DNA from: Thermotogota bacterium ADurb.Bin062
GTDB lineage: Bacteria; Thermotogota; Thermotogae; MWEM01
Direction: 5' to 3'
DNA: 45,290 nucleotides
NCBI GenBank assembly: GCA_002071085.1
Contig: MWEM01000020.1
Coordinates: forward strand, 1 to 45,290
The notes under the pieces were generated by a model. That model was given only the letters and a program-made list of their open reading frames with translations, made no database searches and had not been told where the DNA came from. The first letter of the stretch is position 1; every line of letters starts with the position of its first letter. A program made the position numbers and the translations under genes. Shown piece by piece: positions 16,201-24,437 of this stretch.

Positions 16201-18679
16201 CGGCCACCCTCACCTCCGTCGCCAATTTGGTTTCCGTCGCTTGGCTGCCGATCACCCCGCTCAAACGAAAGGAGATATCGTATAGGCCCGCTTCTTTCGG
16301 AATCCATTTTTCTTTCGTGACGAAGGTGTAGGCATCGGACGGAGTGCGCTGCAACGGATAGGTTTCCGCCACCCCTCTCTCGTCTGAGGAGCCCCTGCGC
16401 GCGATCGCGACCTCGCCATTGATGGGTATCGCAGCGGGTAGGTCGGCGCCCATATACACTTCTATGCGCGTCGGATCATAGGCGTTCGGAGGTTTCCCGC
16501 TGTCCGTGACGTATTTGTACCCAGTTATGCGCAAGTTCGGGGATCTCAGGGTGAAGGTCGCGGTCGTGGTGATCTCCTCCCCGAAGCTGTCCCGTATCTT
16601 CGCCCGTGCTTTCTTTATTCCTGGGCTCATATCGAGCGTCGATTTGGTCGCGACATAGATCACGCTTCCGCCGGCTCCGATCGTTCTCACCCAGCTCAGC
16701 GCTTCCTCTTCGACGCTCATCTCCAAAACCGTTAACGAAGCGTTCGGGTTTGCCGTGTCGGGAGAGAGCTTCAAGGTGACAGGATTTCCGATATACGTCT
16801 CTTCCGGCTCGACCGTAAACACCATCGTCGGTTTTGGAGCATCCACACGGAAGGTGCAAGACTTCGTGTATTGATCATCACCCCATTGGATGAGCGCGAT
16901 CGCCGTATGAACTCCGGCCACCGCGGGGCGATAGGTCCCAGTATAGATGTAGCCGGCTTGCGAAATGCTACCGATTTTGTACGGGGTTCCACCGTTTGGA
17001 GCCGTCACCGCGATCTCCACCACCGGGACGATCCCTCCGGGATTTTGAGAGGGAGGTGTGACCGATAGGACCAACGAAACGCTCGAACCGAGCATCAGCA
17101 CATTCGGGTAGGCGGAGAGCGCACCAACCGTGGGTCTGACGATGCCGGTCGGATCCTTCACCTGGATAGAAGCCGTCGCGGTGGCCTGATTTCCCGCAGT
17201 GTCCGTGGCCGTCACCTGTATCGTCCGAGTCCCCGTCCCTTCGGGCGTCCATTTCGCGAAATAGAAGGCGTTGTCATAGGTCAGTGGGTTGAGGGTCAGG
17301 TTATCCTCAAGAACGGAAAGACCAGGGATACCGGCTAAGTCAGAATCGGAATCTTGAACCAAAAAGGAAAGATCCGTTTGAACGTTCTTATAGGCGACGC
17401 TGGGCATATACAGCTGGATCCTTGGCGGCGTCTTGTCGATCTTGTACCCGATGACCTCGATCTCGTCACTCTGACCGGTAGCGCCCCAGCTATCCGTGGC
17501 GATAGCCTTCAGGTATTTTTTCCCGTTCAACACCGTGTAAGTGAGGGTTTTTTTGTATGAGCTCTCTCCAATACCTGGAAAAGCGCTCGCAGTTGTGTTG
17601 TTCACCAAAAACCGCGCGTTGTCTATCAATGCGCCGTCATAGGTGTCAATCTTCAGCAAGTAGGATTTGGACTCGTCTATTGGAAAAGACCCCGCGGGTC
17701 CTTCCAAGGTTACTTTTGGAGCTCGGTGGCTCTGAATCGAGAGGTCTACTTCGTCCGTGGTGACGATATTGTTCCCATTGGTCACGGTGAGCGTCACCTT
17801 TTCGGATCTCGTCGCTTTCAAGTTGTAACGAAGAGAATAGGTGGGGACCATCGGGTCAAACTGATAGGTCTTTTTTATGCCGGAGAGGGATCGAAGCTCG
17901 ATCCGCTTGATGTAGGAGATGTTGTCGGTGATCTGCGCGCTCAGGGTGACGTTCTCGTCTGTGAAAGGGGTCAATTGTTTCGGGTGATTCCAGCCGATGC
18001 GCGCAGGCTCGTTGCTCCTCGGGGGAGTCACTTCCACATACTTGTTGGAGCTGCTGCCGACGTATCCGTAACTGTTTTGGGCGAACCCTCGGATAATGTA
18101 GGTTCCGATGGACAAGGGCAATCGAGTCGACTGCCTTTGTCCTTCCAATTCATACTCCGTACCGTTCACGGTGACCCAACGGCGAATGACCGCCGACTCG
18201 GACTCATCGGCGATTACCTCGAAGGTGTAATCATTTCCATTTTCGTTGACCCGAGACACCTTCACGGAAACGTTAGGCGGTGTGAAGTCCTCGGTTTCGA
18301 TATAGGTCTCTTTGGACGGCCACCATATTGCGTTCCCGTTTTGCCGAGTTCTTCCGGGTGTTTCGATAAAAAAACCGAACTGCGAAGAGTGGAGTTTGAT
18401 AGAGAATTCGTGAGAACCGACGTTCTCCTGCATATACGATCTTTCTTCTCCCGTGACGAAGTTTTTGGTCGTCAAACGGATGTAGGGGAGCTCTTTCCTC
18501 GGAGTCGTCGAGACGAGGACTTTCAACACCTGCCCTATGTAGGAAGGGGTTTCGGGTGTCATCGTCACCTTGATCCTTACCGATCGAGAGGTCCCTCCAA
18601 AAAGGTCTTGTAATACGCAAGAGCTGAATAGCAGCAAAAAGAAAAGTATGATAAAAGCCACCATCGCGGTTTTTTTCAT
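13250..18679 (-). CDS. Giant Ig-like repeat surface lipoprotein
   Basis: About 1809 residues. The start chosen is ATG at 18679, with GGAG eight bases upstream; a GTG nine bases earlier is possible. The N terminus is a lipoprotein signal with lipobox FSSC. The rest is a chain of beta-rich modules of roughly 80-110 residues. They include TPPNVSVKVS, DKTPPRIQLYMPS with TDTAGNQATATASI, and two close neighbours (ISATPVEIDKIRTGEAFSL; ISIEASPAIDRITVGRPITL) ending in YTITATAV/YTIIATAT. These resemble bacterial Ig-like or cadherin-like folds. No enzyme motif is seen, so a long surface stalk or adhesin is likely. Reading toward the C terminus the DNA becomes A/T-richer. A second lipoprotein lies just upstream. 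Confidence 0.8.
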   Translation of the reverse strand: MKKTAMVAFIILFFLLLFSSCVLQDLFGGTSRSVRIKVTMTPETPSYIGQVLKVLVSTTPRKELPYIRLTTKNFVTGEERSYMQENVGSHEFSIKLHSSQFGFFIETPGRTRQNGNAIWWPSKETYIETEDFTPPNVSVKVSRVNENGNDYTFEVIADESESAVIRRWVTVNGTEYELEGQRQSTRLPLSIGTYIIRGFAQNSYGYVGSSSNKYVEVTPPRSNEPARIGWNHPKQLTPFTDENVTLSAQITDNISYIKRIELRSLSGIKKTYQFDPMVPTYSLRYNLKATRSEKVTLTVTNGNNIVTTDEVDLSIQSHRAPKVTLEGPAGSFPIDESKSYLLKIDTYDGALIDNARFLVNNTTASAFPGIGESSYKKTLTYTVLNGKKYLKAIATDSWGATGQSDEIEVIGYKIDKTPPRIQLYMPSVAYKNVQTDLSFLVQDSDSDLAGIPGLSVLEDNLTLNPLTYDNAFYFAKWTPEGTGTRTIQVTATDTAGNQATATASIQVKDPTGIVRPTVGALSAYPNVLMLGSSVSLVLSVTPPSQNPGGIVPVVEIAVTAPNGGTPYKIGSISQAGYIYTGTYRPAVAGVHTAIALIQWGDDQYTKSCTFRVDAPKPTMVFTVEPEETYIGNPVTLKLSPDTANPNASLTVLEMSVEEEALSWVRTIGAGGSVIYVATKSTLDMSPGIKKARAKIRDSFGEEITTTATFTLRSPNLRITGYKYVTDSGKPPNAYDPTRIEVYMGADLPAAIPINGEVAIARRGSSDERGVAETYPLQRTPSDAYTFVTKEKWIPKEAGLYDISFRLSGVIGSQATETKLATEVRVAAAQLNVGISATPVEIDKIRTGEAFSLVFTVTGATVVDPIKSFTYGISSGSAIHQTETAPTQMGSFTYTHTPPKFSVAGSYTITATAVTISGNTKVLTLTIEVKAPDISISIEASPAIDRITVGRPITLLFSVDGIPNSDKIDSFSYAIWKGSEIYKDAVYLEHQRATRYTDPIEPFVTEGVYTIIATATTAGLSVGVNSRTFTVLSAEIRKKTFALEGSPSQLFIGAPLYFLLELENPNNVSNLSVRMYITDATGVSIPGVVPIGASPTNNNNTTFRNNKPFYISQPGTFTVYASVTLNQVPQIDLPVMRSDSDYAIPPSTVGVSIDTSKQYLAGYEGSLRVTVTIPQGMNIQSPRVLLENSNLGEIDPTPYSSDVSGSSAKYYNFKFRPTIPSSPVVVISIYDTSDLSGTNPLTTKRATLTVVPFNPQVRITSVGNVAFIQAKEPRVRLEIDQIPEFFTGSYEYLCSLSTYDLTVTANEPSILIDLPVQALFNLKGTQAATVTAEVKATGNGNFIAKGQETFDVVLPSFSNLRFPSDVTNGTYFIYEQEQLRVVFNNDQKVSDNSLIQVRLEIEGNPNPAVYIAAPTLSSTTIPASALFDQVVFSKVGSIWATPTIYCLNTNPSSVLATSSGEQLNVYPSTPRVEIIQPSTIDPLFVGQVIKPIVRLIRVPPVVTHVTIALWEEGSSEPPLTRDLILSENDDWIVYSGDPPIVFTEPASFTLVATATSSANPNVGYVTERKFNVVQGDLQTRDLSIADGGSLLFRDEKVRFKFEYAFNNPYRVPSTLATLTNVSNAEIAPPNIVRESPPSTSMNGDYIVFTEYWVIASNTAASGNYRLELVAFSGDLKRSRTTEFDILQALTINDSLISLAPELVNEGDRITGKISITLPSDFITAVGTDNIQPYLYGSVVFEGCDSQPTNHRLYTDPDGNPVWIIEAEGIARRHSDTPGATRQFYARYSVTLDSVNVLSVRKPFSIKNNTP

Positions 18680-18760
18680 CGTTCTCACTCCTCTCTCGCG
18701 AGACTTCCCGGCGTCCGGCCCTTTCTTACCCGTCTGTATTATTTAGACGGTTTCTCGCCG

Positions 18761-18794
18761 AAAAAAGATCTCGCGCGCCGGTTCGACACCGGCG
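18761..18794 (-). terminator. Probable terminator after the 613-residue lipoprotein gene
   Basis: The minus strand has CGCCGGT-GTCGA-ACCGGCG (18794-18776) and, nine bases on, CTTTTTT (to 18761). The T-run is somewhat distant from the stem, so termination may be partial, which would allow some read-through into the giant lipoprotein gene. A second short inverted repeat (CCGTCT/AGACGG) lies nearer that gene. Confidence 0.5.
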
Positions 18795-18795
18795 T

Positions 18796-20637
18796 TCACT
18801 TCCAGAACAGAATCGAGCTCGCGCGGATGTTACCGTTTTCGTCCTGCGCCTCCAAGTAGACCTTAATCTTCTCTCCGATTTGTAGTGTCGGGTTCCCACC
18901 ATACAGCGGATCGGACAAGAAAAACTGAAACTTTTGTTCGAAACGCGTTCCATTTCCTAAAGGCAGGAACGACACCTGTAAAGGGTAAGGGGTGGCCGTC
19001 GTACCGGACGCCGTGGCCACCGGCTCTTTGATCGCGTAATAAGTCGGTCTGATAATCTCTTCCCACGTGGTGCCCAAACTGGTGTCGTCGGTCACCGTCA
19101 CGACGAAAGGCAAAGATGGATCATCGACGACCAGCTCTGAAATAGTAATCACCGGTGGTATATCGTCTTCCCAAACCGGGGTTGCCAACACCGTGATCGC
19201 TTTCCGCCCGAAACATTGTATCCCCTTGTGAATGGCCGTCACGGTGATTTCGTGATTTCCGATTCGCGCATTGGTGTACATCGACTCCAAAGCGTTCTGG
19301 GGGAACTGCGCGTTCGAGGGGTAGATGTTCCAAACCGGCACGGAATCGAAGGTGTAGTCGGTGTCGATCGTGAAACGAATCGTGTCTCCCACACGGTATT
19401 CAGACAACAACGCATTCCCGCCGATCTTTTCATCGATGATCTTCAGAGATTCGTACTGGGTCACGCCCAACTGAAAATAGACCGGCCCGAGTTTGGCCTT
19501 ATTGCCCATATTGTCCGAGGCAACGACGTACAGGCTGTACACGCCGTCGGGGAAGGCGTTTTGTCGAAGTCGAATCGGGATCGTCGCGTTCATTTCGATC
19601 AGTGAGTCGCAGGGGTACACACCGGAAAGCTTCTTCCCTTCCCCCTCTACGGTCCAGGAAAGCTCTTTCAAACCGCTTGCCTCGTAGTTGGGCTTATCCG
19701 GGAGGTCTTTCACCGACAGGAGTAGATAGAACTCATCCATGACCTTAAAATCGAAAAAGAAGTCTCCCGGCTCCTGCGGTTGGAAATCGTAGTCCAAAAA
19801 AACGGGCGGCGTCGTGTCCGGATAGGCCGAGCTGATCGTCGATGTCGCGAAGACGAAGTCCTGCTCATCGTCCTGATATCGGCCCATCACCATACGCAGC
19901 TCGTTCTCCCCCTTTTTCATCCCTTCGAGCGCTACGTTGGCGATACAGATCAAACGGTTTTTCGCGCCCGTCGTGAAGATTTCGTGCGGCGCATACCAGA
20001 AGGTAGATGTGATGTCTTTCCCGTTTAAATAGAAACGGGTTTTTTCTCGCAACGCGCCGACCGTGTCGTCGTTGAAGATGGGAGATTGCGCATCCCACAG
20101 CTGCATCCAAAGGTACGCCAGGTTCTTCTCGAATGGAATCAAGGTGGCTTCGTCTGTCGTGTAAAACTCTATCCTTTCGAGGACGGGTGGTGTGGGATCA
20201 GCGATTTTCAAAGAGCGTTCGTATGTTCGAACGTTCTTATAGAAGTCCGTCACCGTCGCATAGAACGAGAAATGTCCGGCGTTGTCTTCGGAATAGAAAA
20301 GGCAGGTCGCCGTCCGTGTGTTGGCCGCTTCGGTTCCCAACCAATAGGCATTGTCCTCCGTCCGAAAGGCGGACAATTCCAGCTTGATCACCGGCAACCG
20401 CCCTTTGTAGGCGAAATCTACGACAAAAGACGCCGGCGCAGTGAACGGCCCCGATAGGGGCCTACCGGTCTCGGGATCCAAAAACTTGAATATTCCGTAT
20501 TTCTCGGCATTACCGGTCGATTGACCGCTTAATCCCCTCCCCGTAAGCAACACGCAAGAGGTCATAACCAGAACGAGTATGAGAAAAACCGACGACCAAA
20601 AAACAGGACGCCAACCTTTCCGTTTGGCTTCGTACAT
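18796..20637 (-). CDS. Large Ig-like surface lipoprotein
   Basis: About 613 residues from the ATG at 20637, chosen because GAGGTGG lies six bases upstream; a GTG at 20646 is in frame. Basic residues and a hydrophobic stretch lead to the lipobox VMTSC, so it should be lipid-anchored after export. Beta-rich modules follow, with phrases common in Ig-like domains: DPTPPVLERIEFYT, PDTTPPVFLDYDF, SLYVVASDNMGNKAKLGP and IPPVITISELVVDD. Both this and the larger protein downstream begin Cys-Val-Leu after cleavage and use the same TPPV-type module starts, so they probably derive from one family and may work together at the cell surface. No catalytic motif is visible. Confidence 0.78.
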   Translation of the reverse strand: MYEAKRKGWRPVFWSSVFLILVLVMTSCVLLTGRGLSGQSTGNAEKYGIFKFLDPETGRPLSGPFTAPASFVVDFAYKGRLPVIKLELSAFRTEDNAYWLGTEAANTRTATCLFYSEDNAGHFSFYATVTDFYKNVRTYERSLKIADPTPPVLERIEFYTTDEATLIPFEKNLAYLWMQLWDAQSPIFNDDTVGALREKTRFYLNGKDITSTFWYAPHEIFTTGAKNRLICIANVALEGMKKGENELRMVMGRYQDDEQDFVFATSTISSAYPDTTPPVFLDYDFQPQEPGDFFFDFKVMDEFYLLLSVKDLPDKPNYEASGLKELSWTVEGEGKKLSGVYPCDSLIEMNATIPIRLRQNAFPDGVYSLYVVASDNMGNKAKLGPVYFQLGVTQYESLKIIDEKIGGNALLSEYRVGDTIRFTIDTDYTFDSVPVWNIYPSNAQFPQNALESMYTNARIGNHEITVTAIHKGIQCFGRKAITVLATPVWEDDIPPVITISELVVDDPSLPFVVTVTDDTSLGTTWEEIIRPTYYAIKEPVATASGTTATPYPLQVSFLPLGNGTRFEQKFQFFLSDPLYGGNPTLQIGEKIKVYLEAQDENGNIRASSILFWK

Positions 20638-20707
20638 CGCAACCACCTCGTTCTATTTTTCTGCGACTTCCGGCATTGTCCCTTATTTTATCGGCAGAAT
20701 CCCTTTG

Positions 20708-20713
20708 ATTATA
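20708..20713 (-). promoter_or_regulatory. Candidate -10 box for the lipoprotein genes
   Basis: A perfect TATAAT on the minus strand lies about 70 bases before the ATG at 20637, just outside the repeat array. No convincing -35 hexamer is present at 17 bases. Confidence 0.35.
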
Positions 20714-20756
20714 AAGGAACGCCGGTTAGAATCCCCTTAGATACCCTGTAGGTGAT

Positions 20757-21528
20757 TACCCTCGCGGGGATCGCGGCGTAAGCGCTCCTTCTTTTCGCGA
20801 CGGCGCGATACGCTTTTCACAGGCGAATCGTTGGGCTTCATTAGTATCGCGGGGTCCCTTCGGTTACCCCGCGATAACCTCGCTCGGGCATCGCGGCGCC
20901 CCTACAGTTATCGCGGCGTAAGCGCTCTTTCTTTTTGCGACGGCGCGATACCCCGACTTCGTCGCTGTGTAAAGAGAACAAAAGGGGGATCGCGGGGTCC
21001 CTTCGGTTACCCCGCGATAACCTCGCTCGGGTGTCGCGAGACTTCGTGGGCTTCCGAAGTCAGCCCGCTGGTTACCCCGCGATAACCCCGTTCGGGCATC
21101 GCGGCGCCCCTACAGTTATCGCGGCGTAAGCGCTCTTTCTTTTTGCGACGGCGCGATACCCCGACTTCGTCGCTGTGTAAAGAGAACAAAAGGGGGATCG
21201 CAGGGTCCCTTCGGTTACTCCGCGATAACCTCGCTCGGGTGTCGCGAGACTTCGTGGGCTTCCGAAGTCAGCCCGCTCGTTACTCCGCGATAACCCACAC
21301 CGACATCGCGGCGCAAGCGCTCCTGCTTTTCGCGAAGGCGCGATACCCCGACTTCGTCGCTGTGTAAAGAGAACATAAGGGGGATCGCGGGGTCCCTTCG
21401 GTTACCCCGCGATAACCTCGCTCGGGTGTCGCGAGACTTCGCGGGCTTCCGAAGTCAGCCCGCTGGTTACCCCGCGATAACCTTCACGGGGATCGCGTGG
21501 TAGCGTTGGTTACCCGCGATGACCCACG
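20757..21528. repeat. Hairpin-rich tandem array, ~187-208 bp units
   Basis: This 770-base gap between ruvA and the lipoprotein genes consists of repeated units. A 30-base element, ATCGCGGGGT-10 bases-ACCCCGCGAT, begins at 20846, 20989, 21197 and 21384, so spacings are 143, 208 and 187. Between copies come, in fixed order, a GTGGGCT/AGCCCGC hairpin, ATCGCGGCGTAAGCGCTC, GCGACGGCGCGATACC and a CTTCGTCGCTGTGTAAAGAG segment. The 30-base hairpin is a perfect 10-bp stem in three copies and damaged in the third (21197). Short open frames here share translated phrases because of the repeats and are not genes. There are no spacer-like unique pieces. Confidence 0.9.
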
Positions 21529-21531
21529 CGG

Positions 21532-22131
21532 TTATTTTTCGAAGAATTTTTTCAAGGCCGCTTTGATGAGTTCTTCCATACCCCACTGCTTTTTCTCCGA
21601 GAAGAGTTCTCTCAGCACCCGGCGGGATTGAACGGGGGAATACCCCAGCGCTTCCAGCGCTTCGGTCGCCTGCTGGAAAAGGGAGAGGTCCAAAGCGTCG
21701 CCTTCGGCCTGCGTCTCTTCCAGGAGCGGGAGGACCTGTTTCACTTTAGATTTCAACTCCAACACGATGCGCTCCGCGGTCTTTTTCCCAACGTTCGGCA
21801 GCGTGCTGAGATAGGTCAGATCGTTTTCCAAGATACTCCGGGCGATCTCGCGAACGGAGGCGTCGTAGAGGATTTTCATCGCCGTCTTCGCACCGAGCCC
21901 GTTGACCGTCGTCAACAGCTGAAAAAAGGCTCTCTTCTCTCTCTTTAAAAAACCGTACATACGCCATTCGCTTTCGGAAGGCTGGAATATCACGAACGCC
22001 TTCACTTCCACATCACCGGTATCGTAGAGCTCTTTATCCGCCCATATCTCGAAGCCGATGTCGTGGTTCTCGAGGATGATCAAGCCTCCCTCTATGCGTT
22101 CGACGATCTTTCCTTTGATGGAATGTATCAT
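21532..22131 (-). CDS. ruvA: Holliday junction branch-migration protein RuvA
   Basis: 199 residues, the usual RuvA length. The N-terminal OB-fold begins MIHSIKGKIVERIEGGLIIL and includes GFEIWADKEL; the two helix-hairpin-helix motifs are at NGLGAKTAMKIL (about 97-108) and LPNVGKKTAERIVLEL (about 130-145). The C-terminal three-helix domain, ATEALEALGYSPVQSRRVL, contacts RuvB. RuvA binds four-way junctions and loads RuvB during recombinational repair. ruvB and ruvC are not adjacent in this window. It lies 107 bases after the pullulanase gene in the same direction, and the stop codon sits four bases from the repeat array. Confidence 0.96.
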   Translation of the reverse strand: MIHSIKGKIVERIEGGLIILENHDIGFEIWADKELYDTGDVEVKAFVIFQPSESEWRMYGFLKREKRAFFQLLTTVNGLGAKTAMKILYDASVREIARSILENDLTYLSTLPNVGKKTAERIVLELKSKVKQVLPLLEETQAEGDALDLSLFQQATEALEALGYSPVQSRRVLRELFSEKKQWGMEELIKAALKKFFEK

Positions 22132-22238
22132 AATGAGCCCTTTCTTTTCTCGTTTTTGTAAGGGGAGGTAACTTTTGCGCGACTAACCGAAACACCGCGC
22201 TGCCTTACTATATCTACGCCCTTCGAAAAACGAGTCGC

Positions 22239-24437
22239 TTATTCGGTAACCGGCTTTTTGACAGCGAAGAACCAAGAGTAGGGTGGGAAATAGAGATGCC
22301 CCTCGGCGACCCCGAGCAGGTTTGTCCCCGCGGTCAGCGAGTTCGCGTAGATTTCCCACTCTCCGTCGGGAATTTTCTGGTCGCGCTCCGAATTCCCCAG
22401 GTGAACGCCGATCAGGAGCCACCCCTCCGTCTTTTTTCCTTTGAGCACGTAGAAGAAACCGTCTCTCCATCTTTCTATGGAGTACACGTTTCGGGCGATG
22501 GCTTTTCCGCTTTTCGGTCTTAGGAGCTCATATGTTTTTCGGAGCACCAAGAGCCCCCGCAGGTAGTGAAATACCTCCGCAAAGGTGTCTTTCCGCCCCC
22601 AATCGATGGCGTTGTAAAGGTCCCCCGATTGATACGAGTTCGATTGACCGTATTTCGTCCGACAGAATTCCTCGCCACTGTGAAAGAAGGGGATGCCATG
22701 AGACATAGCCACAAGGAAGTGGCAAAGTTTTACACGTGTCACCAATTCCGGAATAGAGAGGTCCGGGCGGCTCTTGCGCAGTTTGTCGAAAAGGGTGAGA
22801 TTGTCATGGCAAGAATCGTACATAACCGTTTTCCAAGGGTCGCTATAGGACTTTTCTTCCCAGCTTTCCATAGACAGCATCCCTGTCAACACCTCATCCA
22901 ATCGGTCAAACCGACCTGTGACGAAACCGGTCGATTCGTCGTCCGGGTAGCCTTTTATCGCGTCACGAAATCGATCGTTGAAAACGGCGATTGGCGCCTC
23001 TTTTTCGAAATCTCCCGTACTGCGTTCTAAAGGGTGCAAAGGGGTGCTCCCCCCTGTCCAGGGTTCCCCGTACAATAAAAGATGAGGATACTTCAAGCGC
23101 AATCCGCTGATCGCGCTTTGCATAGTGCCACGGTCGATCAACGCCATCAAGTCAAATCGAAAACCGTCGACATGATAGGTCTCTACCCAATAGCGTAAGG
23201 TTTCGCTAAAATAATGCTGAAACGCGGGGTGTTTGGTGTCGAATTCATTTCCACAGCCTGAACCGTTGGAAAAGGAACCGTCAATGTTCAGACGAAAGAG
23301 GGCCTCGGAAAATAAAGGCGTAAGAGAAAAGCCGTTCGGTTCCCAGACGTGGTTGTACACGACGTCCATAATGACGCCGATACCGCGGCTGTGGAGGGCT
23401 TGCACCAATTGCTTCATTTCCAGAATCCGTCGCGCGGGGTCCCGCGGATCGAGACTGTAGGACCCCTCCGGCACGGTATAACACAAAGGATCGTATCCCC
23501 AATTGTAGTCGGCTCGATGGGTGTCGTCCACCGATGCGAAGTCCTGTACCGGTAAGAGATGGACATGGGTGATCCCCAGCTCCACGAGGTGGTCTAAACC
23601 TGCCGTATGGCCCTCAGGGGTCTTTGAGCCGCCGAAGGTCCACGCCACGTAAGAGCCCTTGGCCTCCAAGTCGGTCCTCGGATCGACGGTAAAATCTCGG
23701 ACGTGGGACTCATAGATAACGGCGTCGTTGTATTTGGGTAAAAACACGTGCGAATCAGTCTCCCAACCCGGCGGGTCCAAATAGCGACGATCCAATAGGA
23801 CGGAGTGCCGCGAGTTTGTCGTGACCGAGATCGAGAAGGGGTCCAAGATTTCGTGAGTGGCTCCCCCCGACTCGACCAGGTATTTGTAGATCGTCCCGTG
23901 CAAATTGCCTGAAACCCGCAATCTCCAGACTCCTTGCAGTTCGTCTTCCGTATCTCGTTTCATCGAGAGCAGCCAGGAGGGTTTGAGCGCTTCCGGTCTA
24001 TCGTAAAACAACAGGCTGACCTTCTTCGCGAAAGGGGCCCATAACCGGAACTGGCTCTCGGTTTCGGTACACTTTGGAAAACAGTTTTCCCAAGAAGAGA
24101 ATGGGGTTCCGGCCTCGTGATAATCGGAAAGGAGTGTCCGGAATAGCGCAGGCGTTTTCTGAGAAACGGTGTGGCCGTTCCACAGGAACGAAATTCTTAG
24201 ATTCGCCGTGAGCGTGTCGACACGGGAGGAGGAAAACCGAATGCTCCAAAGCTCCCATCCCTCTTTCCATCCGAATTCACGCGCCCACCTCGAGGGGTCG
24301 ATTCTCTCGACCGACTCGATTTTCGCTCCCACGTGGTCGACCGAAAGCTCAAAATGATCGGGAGACAGGTCCCGATAGGTGTTGGTAACGCTCACCCATA
24401 GCTCGTGCTTTTGAACCAGCAAAGCCAAGCCGATCAT
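22239..24437 (-). CDS. pulA: Type I pullulanase (GH13), cytoplasmic
   Basis: The ATG at 24437 overlaps the stop of the MMPL gene (ATGA), giving 732 residues; a longer upstream frame overlaps the neighbour and is rejected. An N-terminal beta domain and a CBM48-like segment (FRLWAPFAKKVSLLFYD) precede a GH13 barrel. The pullulanase signature YNWGYDP is near residue 309. The four conserved regions are DVVYNH (about 356), GFRFDLM with the nucleophile Asp (about 422), GEPWTGG with the acid/base Glu (about 455), and CHDNLTL (about 543). It would cleave alpha-1,6 links in pullulan, glycogen or imported branched dextrins. There is no signal peptide, so it acts inside the cell. Confidence 0.95.
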   Translation of the reverse strand: MIGLALLVQKHELWVSVTNTYRDLSPDHFELSVDHVGAKIESVERIDPSRWAREFGWKEGWELWSIRFSSSRVDTLTANLRISFLWNGHTVSQKTPALFRTLLSDYHEAGTPFSSWENCFPKCTETESQFRLWAPFAKKVSLLFYDRPEALKPSWLLSMKRDTEDELQGVWRLRVSGNLHGTIYKYLVESGGATHEILDPFSISVTTNSRHSVLLDRRYLDPPGWETDSHVFLPKYNDAVIYESHVRDFTVDPRTDLEAKGSYVAWTFGGSKTPEGHTAGLDHLVELGITHVHLLPVQDFASVDDTHRADYNWGYDPLCYTVPEGSYSLDPRDPARRILEMKQLVQALHSRGIGVIMDVVYNHVWEPNGFSLTPLFSEALFRLNIDGSFSNGSGCGNEFDTKHPAFQHYFSETLRYWVETYHVDGFRFDLMALIDRGTMQSAISGLRLKYPHLLLYGEPWTGGSTPLHPLERSTGDFEKEAPIAVFNDRFRDAIKGYPDDESTGFVTGRFDRLDEVLTGMLSMESWEEKSYSDPWKTVMYDSCHDNLTLFDKLRKSRPDLSIPELVTRVKLCHFLVAMSHGIPFFHSGEEFCRTKYGQSNSYQSGDLYNAIDWGRKDTFAEVFHYLRGLLVLRKTYELLRPKSGKAIARNVYSIERWRDGFFYVLKGKKTEGWLLIGVHLGNSERDQKIPDGEWEIYANSLTAGTNLLGVAEGHLYFPPYSWFFAVKKPVTE

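Noticed and set aside
20831..21367. Short open frames with a shared SLRLPRDNLA-type phrase
   Set aside because: They exist only because the DNA repeats; they have no ribosome site or conserved domain and start codons fall inside repeat units.
20757..21528. CRISPR array in the repeat region
   Set aside because: The repeating units are 143-208 bases, made of ordered sub-elements, with no unique spacers of uniform size and no cas genes in the window.
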